From Pseudeuparius sepicola (taxonomy: Eukaryota; Arthropoda; Insecta; Coleoptera; Anthribidae): a stretch of DNA of 64,000 nucleotides. Below the pieces are notes generated by a model. The model worked only from the letters and a program-made list of their open reading frames with translations. It was not told where the DNA came from and searched no databases. Both the position numbers and the translations under genes were made by a program. This document shows, piece after piece, positions 45,610 to 55,579 of the stretch (its first letter is position 1; each line of letters starts with the position of its first letter). The stretch is taken from positions 28,557,278 to 28,621,277 of the forward strand of contig OY987302.1 in assembly GCA_963920635.1 (NCBI GenBank), read 5' to 3'.

Positions 45610-46491
45610 GCTGGACCAACATTATATTAAAGACCTGTGTATAGCGCTGTTTCAAGCGATCGCCACTGGCGCTACACGACGAAACAAATTTACACGGTGG
45701 TTTTAGTTAAAACACTATTGTTGCAGAATATTTTATAAAATAAAAACATGCAAATATTGTCTGTTACAACGAAGTTAATATTCAAAATAAAATAAAGTAT
45801 TTGTTTGTTATGTCCCTCCAATTTGACAAGTTCACATGGCATATTTCCATACATTTTCTTAAGAAAAGCGAGTCGAAAAAGCAAGAAAGAGTATTTGGTA
45901 CCTTTTGGTTTGAAACGCAGTCCATGGCTAGCTGTAGTATGTGAAAGCATAAAACGCATTAGATTTTTCAGTTTCTTCTTTATATGGAGGACTATTGGTT
46001 CGCTTTGAAGCTATAAACAAAATTTTCTATTTTCATTCCTGCATACGTTAAAAAATACTCTTCCAAAATAATATCTTTAATTTTCGCTTCTTCAGCTGGT
46101 TGATCAGATCATACCATAATTCCAAAATAATGTTTATTCTTCTGCAATTCACCTAATGGTCTGTCCATACCATTTTCTTCATGAGCGCGAAAATTTCATA
46201 TTATCACAAACAAATCTACCTCGAAAAGCCGTATTAATAGGATAAAACTGCCAAATACTGGACGCAAAGACAATTCGTTACTGTAAAAAGAAGGTAAATC
46301 GTAATAAAGCTGGATATTTAAAATTTTTGATTTTCTAAACGTCAGAAACTGACATCCCAATAGCCACAGAATACCCCCCTATAACCTATAATAGGTCGCC
46401 ATTTTTTTAGTCGTGTAGCGCCACCCCAATCCGTAAACAACAATGAAATATGACGGCATGCTCGGGTATTTAATATAGTGTTGGTCCAGCT
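45610..46491. mobile_element. TTAA-flanked element with inverted ends
   Basis: TTAA lies at 45606-45609 and 46492-46495. Ends GCTGGACCAACATTATATTA and the complement of AGCTGGACCAACACTATATT are inverted, and inner blocks GTGGCGCTACACGAC (about 46412, reversed) and CTGGCGCTACACGAC (about 45667) are also paired. TTAA targets are used by piggyBac and Kolobok; I saw no transposase. On the minus strand a decayed reading (GMDRPLGELQKNKHYFGIMV with a following TGA, then SDQPAEEAKIKDIILEEYF) suggests coding sequence of unknown origin inside. Between 45328 and 45605 nothing else is supported. Confidence 0.55.
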
Positions 46492-46497
46492 TTAAGT

Positions 46498-47150
46498 TTG
46501 TACAACTGGTGCTCGGTTATAAAAACAAACTGTTTTATCCACCCGAATAAATTCAAATATTATCACCTATATCCTATCCCCTCATCGGAAAATTCCATAA
46601 TTTTACCCCTAAAACCTTACTTGGCTCTGAGCAACACCAACTACCAAAATATGGATAGCCTCTGCGAAGGAGTCAACGGAACTTACATTTGCCTTCAAGA
46701 ACGCCTGATTTCCAACCCCAAAAAATATTGCGTTACTGCTCTGACCACTGGAGAGGAACCAAGCTGCAATATGGTCAAAATACAAATTCATAACCAAATA
46801 GTAGTGCCAGACGCACTCCTTGCTACTGCCCACAATTATGACAAGGGAAAGCCAGAATTTTGGAAAACTACATATAAAAAATATATCTCTCAACGAACTG
46901 CATACTCTCCGAAAACACATCGACTCCATCAGCCCAGTGGTCATGAAACAATTTCAAGAAACAAACAATAATTGGATTGTATGGACAATGGACTAATACA
47001 CCACTTTTTTTATTTGCCCATCGGATAGTCTTGGGTGAGATATACTTGCTGTATTTTTTTAAATTTTTTTCGCCCCCGTTTTGCCGCAATTAATTTTTAA
47101 AGTTCAATATACGCAACTACCTGTTGGATTTTATTTTTCCCTAAATTTAC
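46498..47150 (+). pseudogene. Errantivirus-like envelope fragment (C-terminal half)
   Basis: The open frame 46498-46971 includes HLYPIPSSENSIILPLKPYL, CEGVNGTYIC and CNMVKIQIHNQIVVPDALL. This cysteine layout and IP/KPYLAL block look like the C-terminal part of insect retrovirus-like (gypsy-type) envelope proteins. In another frame the sequence continues as ELHTLRKHIDSISP and NNNWIVWTMD, then a hydrophobic stretch, which would be the membrane anchor. One frameshift near 46890 and stops follow. There is no signal peptide or fusion region; it abuts the TTAA element. It is an old insect element relic. The segment 47151-47533 has nothing supported. Confidence 0.5.
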
Positions 47151-47533
47151 CGCCATGGCACCATGTTTGGCAACGCCGCACCTCAATGCCAAGCCTGTCA
47201 GCCTGTGAGGACATAAACATAAAACATAACCTATTTTGTGGCGTCACAAATCGGATTATCGAATCCCGCGGCCCCGCGTGTTTTACAAGCTTTTATTTTT
47301 TATGACTTGAACTATTTTCACCATTCATTCTAATAATCCATGACGGAAATGAACATTCTATTTTGCTGAGGAAAATGCTGAGAACACTAGGTATTGGTAT
47401 TGATGATTCGGACGTTATGCTGGTTGGTTTACAAAACTTTTTTTATTGGAAACAAGTCGATTTTATCTATAAAATGACACAATTCGTAAGTACCTAACTG
47501 AAGTTGCACAAATTAGATTTCTAGGCTTGCTGA

Positions 47534-47956
47534 TATATTAAAGACAATAAAGAACCAATCAGATGTAACATTTTAGCTGACGATTTTAGATTAGTGGCTC
47601 TGCCAAACGATTTTTTACTTGTTATCAAGTATATTCCACCGATTGCTAGTTGTTTGAAGAAACATGATATTTTAGCCTCAATACCTAGTGTTAATCAACA
47701 GAATTGATTGGTTATAAACTAAACTGAGAAAAGTCAATCCTATAGACGTCAAGCACTTACCTGGTCCGAATATAAAAAATTTATTACTTTAATTTCACGA
47801 GCCCTTACTTACAGAATTAAGTTAGTAGTTAGACCTGCATCGGTTCAAAAATGTAACGCTAGAATATTGGAGAAGGTGCCAGTTCTTGGTGATGTTAGAA
47901 ATATAACTTATGTAAAACGCAATAAAGCCAAGTTTTCAGTCGAAAAACTTTTATAG
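47534..47956 (+). pseudogene. Decayed coding segment of unknown origin
   Basis: In a single frame it reads YIKDNKEPIRCNILADDFRL, then LVIKYIPPIASCLKKHDIL, a TGA and a TAA, and then ALTWSEYKKFITLISRAL and KVPVLGDVRNITYVKRNK to TAG. The amino-acid composition looks protein-like and the two halves share phase, so this is probably a gene with two stops. I do not recognise it. It may belong with the ATPase fragment at 50690, but that is a guess. Confidence 0.35.
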
Positions 47957-48623
47957 TAAGTCATAGCTTGAACTATTTTAGACCGATTTAGGTAAATTAT
48001 ATTGTGATTGCCGAAGCATCCTCATAAAAAATGGCATAATTCTTTAGATTTTTTTCACTATACATAATATAAATTTTCATAAGCATATTTGTGATTGTGG
48101 TTAATGGAAGTTAAAAATAAAAAAATATAATGCAGCAGCCGGCCAAAAATTAAGATTTCTTTAATTTGCAAGAAAAAAAACATTATTTTGCATTCTACGG
48201 CAAAACCCCAAATAAGTTATCTATTAAATTTAGTGAAAATATTCCAAAATCAAATAATACAGTTTTCATGTCGCATGCACAGAGTGTAACAAACTGGATG
48301 TTTTTTTGGGGGGTTTCTTCTATTCTGCGAAGAGATAGACAAAGAGTAGGTAGGTGTACTGTGCTCGATTTTTGACGGCAGTGGAAAGCAGTTGAATCTC
48401 AAAATCTCGATTCGTTTGGGAGATACAGGGCATTTTTCGTTTTTTAACATGTCAAACAGTCCCTCCTTGTAATACGTTTTGATTTTTGCCAAAAATCTTC
48501 CTTCATAATACAATGTATAATAATTATTGAGGTATGTCGGTATGTCTTTGTCAACTAAATCCTGTAAGGTAGACTTTCATATTTTTTTATTGCACTTGTG
48601 TTGACGTTTTCCAATATAACAAT
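47957..48623. other. Intergenic segment
   Basis: ORFs at 48166-48375 and 48250-48513 overlap on opposite strands and lack motifs. Nothing supported. Confidence 0.4.
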
Positions 48624-49651
48624 CTACTGATACCGATGTTGTCCATGATTCTTCCCTTTTTCCAGGAAGTCAGCAAGAAGAAAAGCAATACCTTGCTTAC
48701 ATTCATCTAAAATAAGTTTTCCATTAATATATACCTGCAAAAATTTTACAAGCATAGTTCTATTATTAGTTGACAAAGTTAATGTCACTAGTGCAGAAAA
48801 GTACAACTTTTCGCATCAAAATGGATGCGACAAAGTGTACTACTACGGACTTAATTAATTAGTTACTTCATTAGATAATACAAGAAAAAAACCCGCAAAA
48901 AGTAGTCATTGACGGTCAAGCACTTGATATCGAATGAAACTCTGCTGTAGAACTTGCATTGTCTTTAGATTATTTAAATTAGTTCTGAATCATGGTTTTC
49001 ACATGTAGGTATCAACAATCGTTTTTACAAACGCATGATTTCTTGTTTTGATAATCAATTTCAATATTGGGGTGTGCGACATCCCCACGCCCCTCTCCCA
49101 TATCTAAACTATAGGTATATACACAATAAGTATTTCTTTACTGTACTAGCAACTAAACTAGAAGCACAAAAAGCTGTATCTATATATGTGCCACGATGTA
49201 TGATCCTCGTACATCGTGGTATGTGCATAATTTAGGACTAATCTGCTTATGTTGGGGGTAATTACAACATAATATACCTACTTCCACAACTATTCAGTTG
49301 AATTTCTTCATTTTTAACCACAGTATCATTAACATTTTTCTTATTAATTTTGTGCTCGGGGGTAATTTTTGCCTTAACCGTGCATTATGCATTCATTGTT
49401 ATGTTCTTTCCTCTGCGTGTCTCCAATAACATTGTTACCATAATATTTATTCTCTAGTCTAACTAAAACCAGAATTTAAGCTATATCATCATCATTAAGC
49501 AATATTAAGACAATATACAAATCAAATAACAAACAAACCTCTTAATTTCTCCATGTTTTGCTCCCCGTTTTTATTGATAAAATTGACACATCATATCAAA
49601 ATCTATGCAAGGCAAGTTATCAGGACAAGCTTTAACAAATCTTGTCTTCAT
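48624..49651 (-). pseudogene. Remnant resembling arthropod SWIM/YqaJ-type genes
   Basis: On the minus strand, an ATG at 49651 opens MKTRFVKACPDNLPCIDFDM. After a one-base shift it continues NKNGEQNMEKLRG to a GTTTGT donor-like site at 49539. About 730 bp on, a frame at 48806-48624 reads SALVTLTLSTNNRTMLVKFL and then LILDECKQGIAFLLADFLEK to TAG. The order (DNLP...MEKLRG, then a beta-rich stretch ending in a C.HGIAFL-like block) is reminiscent of a family of arthropod genes with a SWIM-like motif linked to YqaJ recombinase domains, but the CxH residues are degraded (ECKQGIAFL). The assignment is from memory of the pattern and uncertain. Confidence 0.3.
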
Positions 49652-50487
49652 TGTAAACCGAAAAATAAAGTATTCACAGCAAGATTCTTTTAAAACTGAG
49701 AATGAGAATAGAATTTATTTAGTTTTCACTAAGATTATTAACCTTGGTTTCCGCGTTCCGCGGGCGAAAGTGAGGTTATAAACGCACAAACTCTGCAAAG
49801 TGCGGCGTTGCCGACGATTTTCCTTAAATAATTGTGTAATATGTCATCTGTCATATTTTATAGGGGGCATCTAATAAGTTGAGAATGGGATCAGTAAAAT
49901 CCAAATATTTCATTGAAATGCTACGAAATTTGCTTACTTCTCATCAGGCGCATACAAACTAAATCTAATAATTTGCCTGGGAGTGCTAGGTTATATAAAA
50001 AAGACGAACTAAGTACTAAGAAAATAGCAGGTACTTATTGAAATTAGGGATCGTGAGGTCACATTCCCTACTTTTGCGACAGTTTTTTTTTTTCAATTTT
50101 TGAGCAAACTAATAGGGGAAAAAATCTGTTGGTTGGGTTCCGTGATTATCTAGACATGTTTTACAAATTCCAAGGCAAAAAATTATTTATCATTCCTAAG
50201 TATACTTGTCCATTATAACAACCATAATAATAATATTGATTGGGTATGGAATCTACAAATGCCGAAAGCTTTGGATACGTTCGACGAGCTCAAAAAAGAA
50301 GAAAGAAGAACAACAAGAAAAGGTGCCTACTTCAGTCCTTTTCATCCCTGAAGTAGCCTCTTGAGGATGGAGGAGTTACGTACATAGAAGTTCCTGATAC
50401 ATCAAAAGAATAAGTGCAAGAACAGCTGCCACATCAGCAAAAACGAATTTATAAAAACTTTGTATAGCATTCGCGATGTCAGATTAA
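49652..50487. other. Intergenic segment
   Basis: A broken frame at about 50249-50320 (MESTNAESFGYVRRAQ, then a KKNNKK run) could be the end of a retroelement gene before the LTR remnant, but it is too short to assign. Confidence 0.35.
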
Positions 50488-50572
50488 AGCCGTACTCCTT
50501 GTAACGCGTTTACCCAAATAAACATTTTTTAAAAAGCCTACTGCTGCGTTGATACATGTAATTAGCTTCACA
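50488..50572 (+). repeat. 3' end of an element-C-type LTR, orphan
   Basis: GCCGTACTCCTTGTAACGCG to GATACATGTAAT matches 23862-23942 with few differences. No primer site follows it (TAGCTTCACAG comes next), so it is the outer end of a 3' or solo LTR whose left part is missing or diverged. Confidence 0.65.
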
Positions 50573-50689
50573 GTTTGATTATTAAAAAGCGGTAAGTTAA
50601 ACCCCTACCATAAAAAGATAGTATAAATAGGTATGTATGTATACAGTGACTTTAAACATCATTAAATGCGATTTTAACAACAGCAAAGG

Positions 50690-51240
50690 ACTTTAACCAT
50701 TGAAAATTTGCATATCGCAGATGCAGGACATCACCAAAAATCTAAACATGGTAAACTACTTCCAAATTCTACTAGAGCAATTTTTTGCGGACCGAGTAAC
50801 TGTGGTAAAACCAATGCCTTTTTCAGTCTTATATTCAGTGAAAATTGTCTTAAATTTAAGAATATGTATGTATACAGTAAATCGTTATTCCAACCAAAAT
50901 ATCAACTATTACAAGATGTCTTAGAAAAGGTTGGCGATAAAATTAAATATTTTCCATTCAAAGCTAACGATGATGTTATTGATCCATCGGAGGCTCTGGA
51001 AAATTCTGTTTTTATTTTTGACGATGTAGCTTGCGACAAGCAAGATAAAATACGAGAATTCTATTCAATGGGTCGTCACAAAAGTATTGATGTAACATAT
51101 CTTTGTCAAACCTATTCAAAAATACCTAAATAGTTGATACGAGATAACTGCAACATGATTGTGCTTTTTAAGCAAAACGATATCAATTTAAGACATGCAT
51201 ATATAAATTGTATAAAACCCCTCAAAAAACGCCGCATATG
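50690..51240 (+). pseudogene. Polinton/adintovirus-like packaging ATPase fragment
   Basis: The frame is open from about 50690. Walker A is CGPSNCGKT (about 50788), Walker B is VFIFDDVAC, and a downstream block GRHKSIDVTYLCQTYSKIPK matches the arginine/sensor region of A32/FtsK-like genome-packaging ATPases found in Polinton/Maverick-like and adinto-like elements. TAG at 51131-51133 interrupts, after which LIRDNCNMIVLFKQNDINLR continues in phase and keeps the family pattern. The enzyme would pump element DNA into capsids. The N-terminus and all other virion genes are missing nearby, so this is a relic. Confidence 0.6.
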
Positions 51241-51599
51241 GTCGCCCGCGTGACGAGTCTTAAAATTTCGCCTATGTCAATGGTAGTGACAGGTAGTGAA
51301 ATAGCGCAGCGTCTATCAATTTATCCGAGGATTCACCACAAAATTTCGATTTCTTTTTGAAAACAATTACTTTCTAAGGAACATGTAGAATGCCTATGAA
51401 ACACCTACCTTACTGACATTTCCAGGATTGAATATTGCACCATATTCTGTTTTCTTGCTTTTTTACAATAAAAGTCGCACAGCACTACACAACAGAACAT
51501 TCACATTTTCTAAATCTGTTGGGGACCTCCTGGTTTCCCTCAGTCATTCCTTTTGTTTGAAGCGAGGTACTCAGCCTGGCGACCACGACGAGGTGGATC
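51241..51599. other. Segment downstream of the ATPase relic
   Basis: No supported gene. The left terminus of mariner-like element M3 should lie here but no terminal repeat was recognised. Confidence 0.35.
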
Positions 51600-52104
51600 C
51601 CCTCCGCCAGGAAAACCCCGAAGGGTAACCAGTAGCTGTGCAAAGAGGCCGCCATTAACCTCGATGCACAAATTCACTCGGTTAATTAAGGAAGTCCGGA
51701 TACGTGCAAAAAGTCCATGATTATTCCTGATTTGATCAGCTGCACCTTCAATTCGTTCACGTAACTGCTACTTGTTGTCGATTTCCTGTTCGTACAAAAT
51801 AGCCTTCATGTATCCCCATATACAAAAATCCATTGGATTCAAGTCTTGTGATCGAGGCGGCCATCCAATGGGCCCTCCTCGTCCGATCCAACGGTTGGGG
51901 CATTGGTCGTCTAAAAGTGCACGAACAGGTCTCGCAAAATATGCTGGTGCACCATCATGCATAAACCACATATCATGCAGTACTTGTAGTGGCAAATTAA
52001 ACAAAACATTTCTCAGAAAATACAAGTATCGTTCAGCATTTAAATTTTCCGGTAGAATGTATGGTCCAATTAATAGATCTCCATAAACTCCTGTCCAAAC
52101 ATTG
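51600..52104 (-). pseudogene. Mariner-like transposase M3, C-terminal half
   Basis: On the minus strand it reads VWTGVYGDLLIGPYILPENL, FMHDGAPAYFARPVR (second Asp) and WPPRSQDLNPMDFCIWG (third Asp region, SQD instead of SPD). An in-frame TAG follows, then the family tail LRERIEGAADQIRNN and CIEVNGGLF. Its N-terminal half is 11.1 kb away at 63206-63878; retrotransposon B separates the two at codons for SIN|VW. ATTG at 52101-52104 is the left copy of the target duplication. Confidence 0.8.
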
Positions 52105-54156
52105 TGTAACGAAAATTTTATCAAATTTCCGTAACAGCGTTTAAATGCATTATTTAATTCTTATTAATTCATCACACCCCGTATACACCTACCGATTTTA
52201 AAAAATGTTGCCCTGCTATCTGCAACCACCTATACAAGCGGATGCATAACAAGTTGCCTACTTTGTTGTTACCAAACAAATTGTTTATTAAAGGGTATGT
52301 GCGGTTGCAAAAATGTTTAAATTTTATTAGTCGATTGAAAGTATGCATTACTAAAACAATTACATTGTTGTAATCACTGTCTGACTTTAATTATAGAGAT
52401 AATATTCACTTTATTCAGTTTACGATTGACTCGCGCGCCACTGTTGTTCCGTGTACTAACGTCACTCTTTGTTCCCGACGTTTCTACTAGTCTAATGTCA
52501 GTGTTAAAAGTTTGACAGAATTGACAGTTTACACCCTGGCCTGCCATCGTCGTCCTAAATGGCGACATCCGATTGTTTTTCTTTTATGGATTTGACTCCC
52601 CAGGCCTTCCAATTCGTTCTGGAAACGGAAATCGTCATCATTTGGCAGGCGAGGTTATAAAAAGGACCGGCGAGGAGAATCGGCCCCACTTCCCTAGCGA
52701 CGACTCGTGGTGATCTCACGTCAGGTGAAAGTTCGGTTTTGATTTTCTGTCTAGAAGATTTCCGTGTGAAAACTCTTCTCAAAACCTAACTTTCAGCCTC
52801 ACGGACGGCTTAATTGGTTCCGTACGTGGTGTGCATATATTTTCGCGGTGCTAATTTGGGTTTTTCTGTTTTTATTACATGTGCTGAGACCACGCATCTT
52901 TCGGGTTTCGACGGCGATCTGCTGCAGGTGGAACCACGGAGAGGACCCCTGGTAGCGCAGTCTGGGTGAGTAGCCGCTCAATTTTTAATAATTTTTTATT
53001 AATAACGTCACTTTGACGACTTCTTGAGCTACTCTCACCTAGACCTGTTGCCCCTTTTCTCTGTGGGTTACATGCAGTAGGCTGTGGTCATAAATTGGTT
53101 GCATATTTTTGTTTATTAGCACAAACGTAGCGAAACGAACCCTTAAGTTGCCCGAGACTGACGTGGACTCTTCCACGTTTTCTTTTTCTTTTGTTATCTA
53201 GCTTTCGGGCTGTTATATTTTTCACCTTGTGTTTCGGTATCGACTGGGGGAGTCGCCAAGCTATTTATATTTTATTAATGTTACCTTTTATTTTGTAAAT
53301 ATTGTTCAGTAAATTTATAAGACAGGTTTAGTCAAGATAATTGGTCATTTTGGTTATCAATTTTTAATTTATTTCATAGTCAGGGGTCATTAAGTCAAAG
53401 TTACGTCCCGTAATTTATCTTGAGATTATAACGTCAAGTATAAGTAAACTTTAAGTCACGAATCTGTACAGATTGCTTCATAATTTCTTTTATATAGCTA
53501 TTGTTAAGTAAATTAGGTAACACGAACCTTGTAAAAGCATCGATTTTTCGACTGCAGTGTTTTCGGAGACTGTTCGTTGTATTTTCTGTTACATGCACTC
53601 CGGTACGTGAGCGAGGCACGTAAGCGAGACAGTGGCGGACTAAGTACCAACACAGCAACCTTACAACCCGGCTTAGAGTAGTCAGCACACCTTCCAGCAC
53701 CAGCTCGGACACCCACGACCCGCTCGAGTCTCGAGGCCTAGCCGAGGTCCTAATCCACGAAAAAGGAGCTTGGAGCGTTGGTGGCCACTACTCAGCCTTA
53801 ATTTGGGAAGGTTTCAAGGTACTCTATGAGATCCAATAGTCCAAATTTTTGAAGTGCTCGTAAATAAGACTTTAATTGCTCACGTGAACTTTTCGTGCTA
53901 TTAGTGTTGTCGAACATCTCTGATTTTGTATTTTTAAGATCGAATATTTTTCACAGTATTTTCTTTACTTTTCAACAGTAATAAATCCTAAGTGTAAACC
54001 ATAACATTCACTGCTCAATTACCAACTTTATTGTAAACATTTTTATGTACGATTTCAAATTGTAAATAGATTGTAAATAGAAAAATGTGCTCTTTATTTA
54101 ACCACTAAATAGTTCAAGCTTCTGGCGCTCAAACATAACCATTTTGGCTATACATT
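52105..54156 (+). repeat. 5' LTR of element B
   Basis: It begins TGTAACGAAAATTTTATCAA and ends near GGCTATACATT. A TATAAAAA box lies at 52656-52663 in a GC-richer context, the probable core promoter. AATAAA-type words occur in the distal part (about 53982). Compared with the 3' LTR it lacks a 30-bp segment between CCACG repeats near 52873. The LTRs are unusually long (about 2.05 kb). Antisense frames such as 53434-53712 occur in both LTRs and are not called as genes. Confidence 0.9.
52656..52663 (+). promoter_or_regulatory. TATA box of LTR B
   Basis: TATAAAAA is conserved at 61673-61680 in the other LTR. No TCAGT initiator lies at the expected spacing, so the start site is not fixed. Confidence 0.5.
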
Positions 54157-54158
54157 TT

Positions 54159-54180
54159 TGGCGTGACCCAACTTGGGGCC
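54159..54180 (+). promoter_or_regulatory. Primer binding site of element B
   Basis: TGGCGTGACCCAACTTGGGG lies a few bases after the LTR. It resembles the tRNA-Lys-type site TGGCGCCCAACGTGGGGC with three extra bases after TGGCG, so either a variant primer or a mutated site. The segment 54181-54392 is leader. Confidence 0.55.
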
Positions 54181-54392
54181 TTGAGGTTAATTTTTTGTCG
54201 AAGCTTGCTCTATTGTGGTTAAATAAAATTAAAGTAACTTTGACTTTTTGAACTTTGAAAATTTGGACTATTTTATTTTTTTTTGTCGATTCAATTATCT
54301 TGCCTAAAATATTTGCTCGAATATTTGTTGTCGTCAATTCTGCCCAATTTTTGTCGTTTTGATTTTTTTTTGAGATTTGGTAATTTTTTAAT

Positions 54393-55579
54393 ATGGATCC
54401 TAACAGCTTGAAGGAACATGAGTTATCGTATGAACTTAAGGTTCGCGGTTTAGACGTGTCTGGTAATGTAGAGGCAAAACGTAAACGATCGAGAGGTGCA
54501 TTAAGTCAGGAAGCTTCTAACCGAAGTTTTATTACGATTGCTAACCCAATAATTATTTTTGCTGACGATGTTAAGCAATTTTTAGAGTCATTTAATGACG
54601 TCACAAATGTCATTAATAAATTTGTTGGTATTAAGGGCGATGCAGCTTGTCGTAGAATAGAGTCGAGACTTAACCATTTATCGAATCGTATCTCTCGTTT
54701 TAATATTGTGTCTGAAGACGATGAGTCACAGGCTCAAACAATAAAGTTAAATTTAGTTGAGTTAGAAGGCGAGTTTGCTTTAAAATTTTCCGATGCCTTA
54801 CCAGTAACGTCGACGCCTACCCAACAAGTTCATATGACATTGCCTACTGCTTCAAAGTCTGTCGCTCCATATAAATGGAATGTTTATTTTTCTGGCTCAA
54901 GTAAAGAGTCATTAGTCTCTTTTCTGGAAAAAGTTGAACTTTTACGAGAGGCTCGAGGTGTATCGAAAACAGATTTATTTTCGTCTGCGTGCGATTTATT
55001 TAAAGGTCAAGCGTGGACCTGGTTTGTAAATAATAAGAGTAGAGTGCATAGTTGGGATGAGTTAGTCAAAAAATTAAAAGACGATTTTCTTGCTTACTAG
55101 TACGACCACGACTTACTTGAGGAAATTAGAAATCGAACTCAAGGCTCGAAAGAGAGAGTTTCGCTCTATATTGCTATCATGGAAGGCTTATTCAAGCGAT
55201 TGAGTAATCCTCCTGATGAAGTAGGTATCGTAAATCAAATTAGAAGAAATCTTGTTCCACATTACGTATCTCAGTTAGCTTTACATGACATCAAGACTAT
55301 TTCTGAACTCTCTACACTTTGCAAACGTTTAGAAGAATCATTATTTTGGCCTGATCGATACAAGCCTCCGCCTACTCGGAATTCAGGATTATTGGAGCCG
55401 GACTTAAGTTGTCTATCTACTCATGAGAGTGATGTTCGTTAAATACTGTTTGCTGTTGGAATTGTGATCGGGTAGGACATTCTTTTACGGACTGTAGAAG
55501 TCCAAGAACAATATTTTGTTTTTCTTGCTATTTTAAAAATAAAACTAAATTAAATTGCCCTAAGTGCAAGCCAAAAAAC
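54393..55579 (+). pseudogene. gag: gag of element B
   Basis: It starts at the ATG at 54393 (MDPNSLKEHELSYELK), with a SAP-like motif at residues 5-35, as in A. A coiled, asparagine-rich middle and capsid-like region follow (YKWNVYFSGSSKESLVSFLE, then WTWFVNNKSRVHSWDEL). TAG at 55098-55100 interrupts, after which YDHDLLEEIRNRTQ continues in phase to TAA at 55438-55440. The zinc knuckles (CWNCDRVGHSFTDC, then CFSCYF...CPKC) are read one frame back and run straight into pol. The heptamer AAAAAAC at 55573-55579 is conserved with A, but here the stop after it is gone (GTG). Confidence 0.8.

Noticed and set aside
48166..48513. Overlapping frames on both strands
   Set aside because: Neither shows a motif or protein-like composition; likely chance.
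53434..53712. Antisense frames repeated at 53434-53716 and 62484-62766
   Set aside because: They occur twice only because they lie in the two LTRs of B; no motifs and no independent support.
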